Shown here: piece by piece, positions 5,251 through 5,438 of the stretch
Numbering within the stretch: position 1 is the first letter of the stretch
Layout: every line of letters starts with the position of its first letter
NCBI GenBank assembly: GCA_035527455.1
Contig: DATLAN010000171.1
Location: forward strand, 1-5,438
Direction of reading: 5' to 3'
Source of the DNA: DATLAN01 sp035527455
GTDB lineage: Bacteria > Planctomycetota > Planctomycetia > Pirellulales > Thermoguttaceae
DNA: 5,438 nucleotides
Program-made: the position numbers and the translations under genes
Notes under the pieces: model-generated
Databases searched by the model: none
The model's input: the letters and a program-made list of their open reading frames with translations, nothing else
Told to the model about the DNA's origin: nothing

Positions 5251-5438
5251 GCCCAAGAACCATCCAATGCACAAAATCAAAGCGAACCGAATACGGAAAC
5301 TTCACCGGCGACGGGATCCGACGCCGCAAATCAGAAGAATGGGGAAAAGACGATTGGCGAAAAACCCCCTGAGCCGGACGGCCGATTGCTGGTACGGAGC
5401 GCCAGCGTCTTGTTGAAGCCCGGCGAGTTCCAGACTGA
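4987..5438 (+). CDS. Chimeric open frame: integrase fragment running into an unrelated tail, open at the right edge
   Basis: An ATG at 4987 opens a frame without stops for 150 codons to the window end. Its first 14 codons are out of register with the ancestral integrase; from GGWDDP to VVETL it is integrase core-binding domain. After 5250 the protein changes character: about 35 residues rich in Gln, Asn, Glu, Ser, Thr and Pro with no hydrophobic core, then KTIGEKPPEPDGRLLVRS and VLLKPGEFQT. This last part reminds me of the region just before the barrel in some bacterial outer-membrane transporter-like proteins (pattern 'TIGexPxx...vLLkPGexq'), but the match is from memory and weak, and no signal peptide lies ahead of it. 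No Shine-Dalgarno precedes the ATG. It may be a fortuitous fusion across a rearrangement junction near 5250, or a real gene whose start lies differently. Confidence 0.4.
   Translation, partial: MGEEDSWKVSLLHFGGWDDPEGALQRYLDQRDDLHAGRTPRASGDGLTVRDLANQLLTAKKRQAEAGEISLRTFQDYHSTCRRVVETLAQEPSNAQNQSEPNTETSPATGSDAANQKNGEKTIGEKPPEPDGRLLVRSASVLLKPGEFQT
5019..5028 (+). repeat. 5-bp tandem duplication (acttc x2) that breaks the integrase frame
   Basis: Copies lie at 5019-5023 and 5024-5028. Read with only one copy, the family sequence continues without a break; with both, the frame shifts by two. Replication slippage or a footprint of an excised element that made a 5-bp target duplication would both give this. 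Confidence 0.8.

Overview
The window looks like a GC-rich chromosomal segment from a planctomycete, probably one of the Pirellulales-like lineages. This is inferred from gene types and style, not from a search. The pointers are a tungsten-type aldehyde oxidoreductase of the anaerobe clade, a secreted PL10-like pectate lyase, a stand-alone BlaI/MecI-type repressor, an integrase remnant with the 'KKIRGK-HYF-WDDP-AL' start that I associate with planctomycetes, and dispersed palindromes built on GGGGAC-GGC-CC cores.

Layout. 1-428 is gene-poor: a cluster of GC hairpins (1-58), a possible small lysine/arginine-rich protein on the minus strand (109-270), and a weak promoter candidate near 368-397. 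429-544 is a large inverted repeat that also holds three 15-bp tandem units; it forms the leader just upstream of the oxidoreductase gene. 586-2322 (+) encodes the aldehyde:ferredoxin oxidoreductase family protein. 2385-3842 (+) encodes a signal-peptide-bearing PL10-like lyase. 3868-4054 holds two long imperfect hairpins in inverted orientation (a REP/BIME-like doublet). 4103-4336 (+) encodes a MoaD/ThiS-type sulfur carrier ending in Gly-Gly. 4393-4776 (-) encodes the BlaI/MecI-like repressor, convergent with the sulfur-carrier gene. From about 4943 to the right edge (+) lies the N-terminal part of a tyrosine-recombinase gene, broken by a 5-bp tandem duplication. Past 5250 it runs in frame into unrelated sequence that remains open to the window end.

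How the genes may work together. The oxidoreductase needs a bis-pyranopterin tungsten (or molybdenum) cofactor, and MoaD-type carriers supply the dithiolene sulfur, so the oxidoreductase and sulfur-carrier genes make a sensible functional pair. The lyase gene and the hairpin doublet lie between them, so the pair may be an ancestral operon interrupted by insertion, or a loose same-strand cluster. The lyase acts outside the cytoplasm on pectin-like polymers; a metabolic link to the cytoplasmic oxidoreductase is possible but unproven. The repressor has no M56/BlaR1-type sensor on the side visible here. The most unusual structures are the two-hairpin element with matched T-T and A-A mismatches, the 31-bp-arm inverted repeat in the oxidoreductase leader, and the duplication-broken integrase that reads into a chimeric frame.
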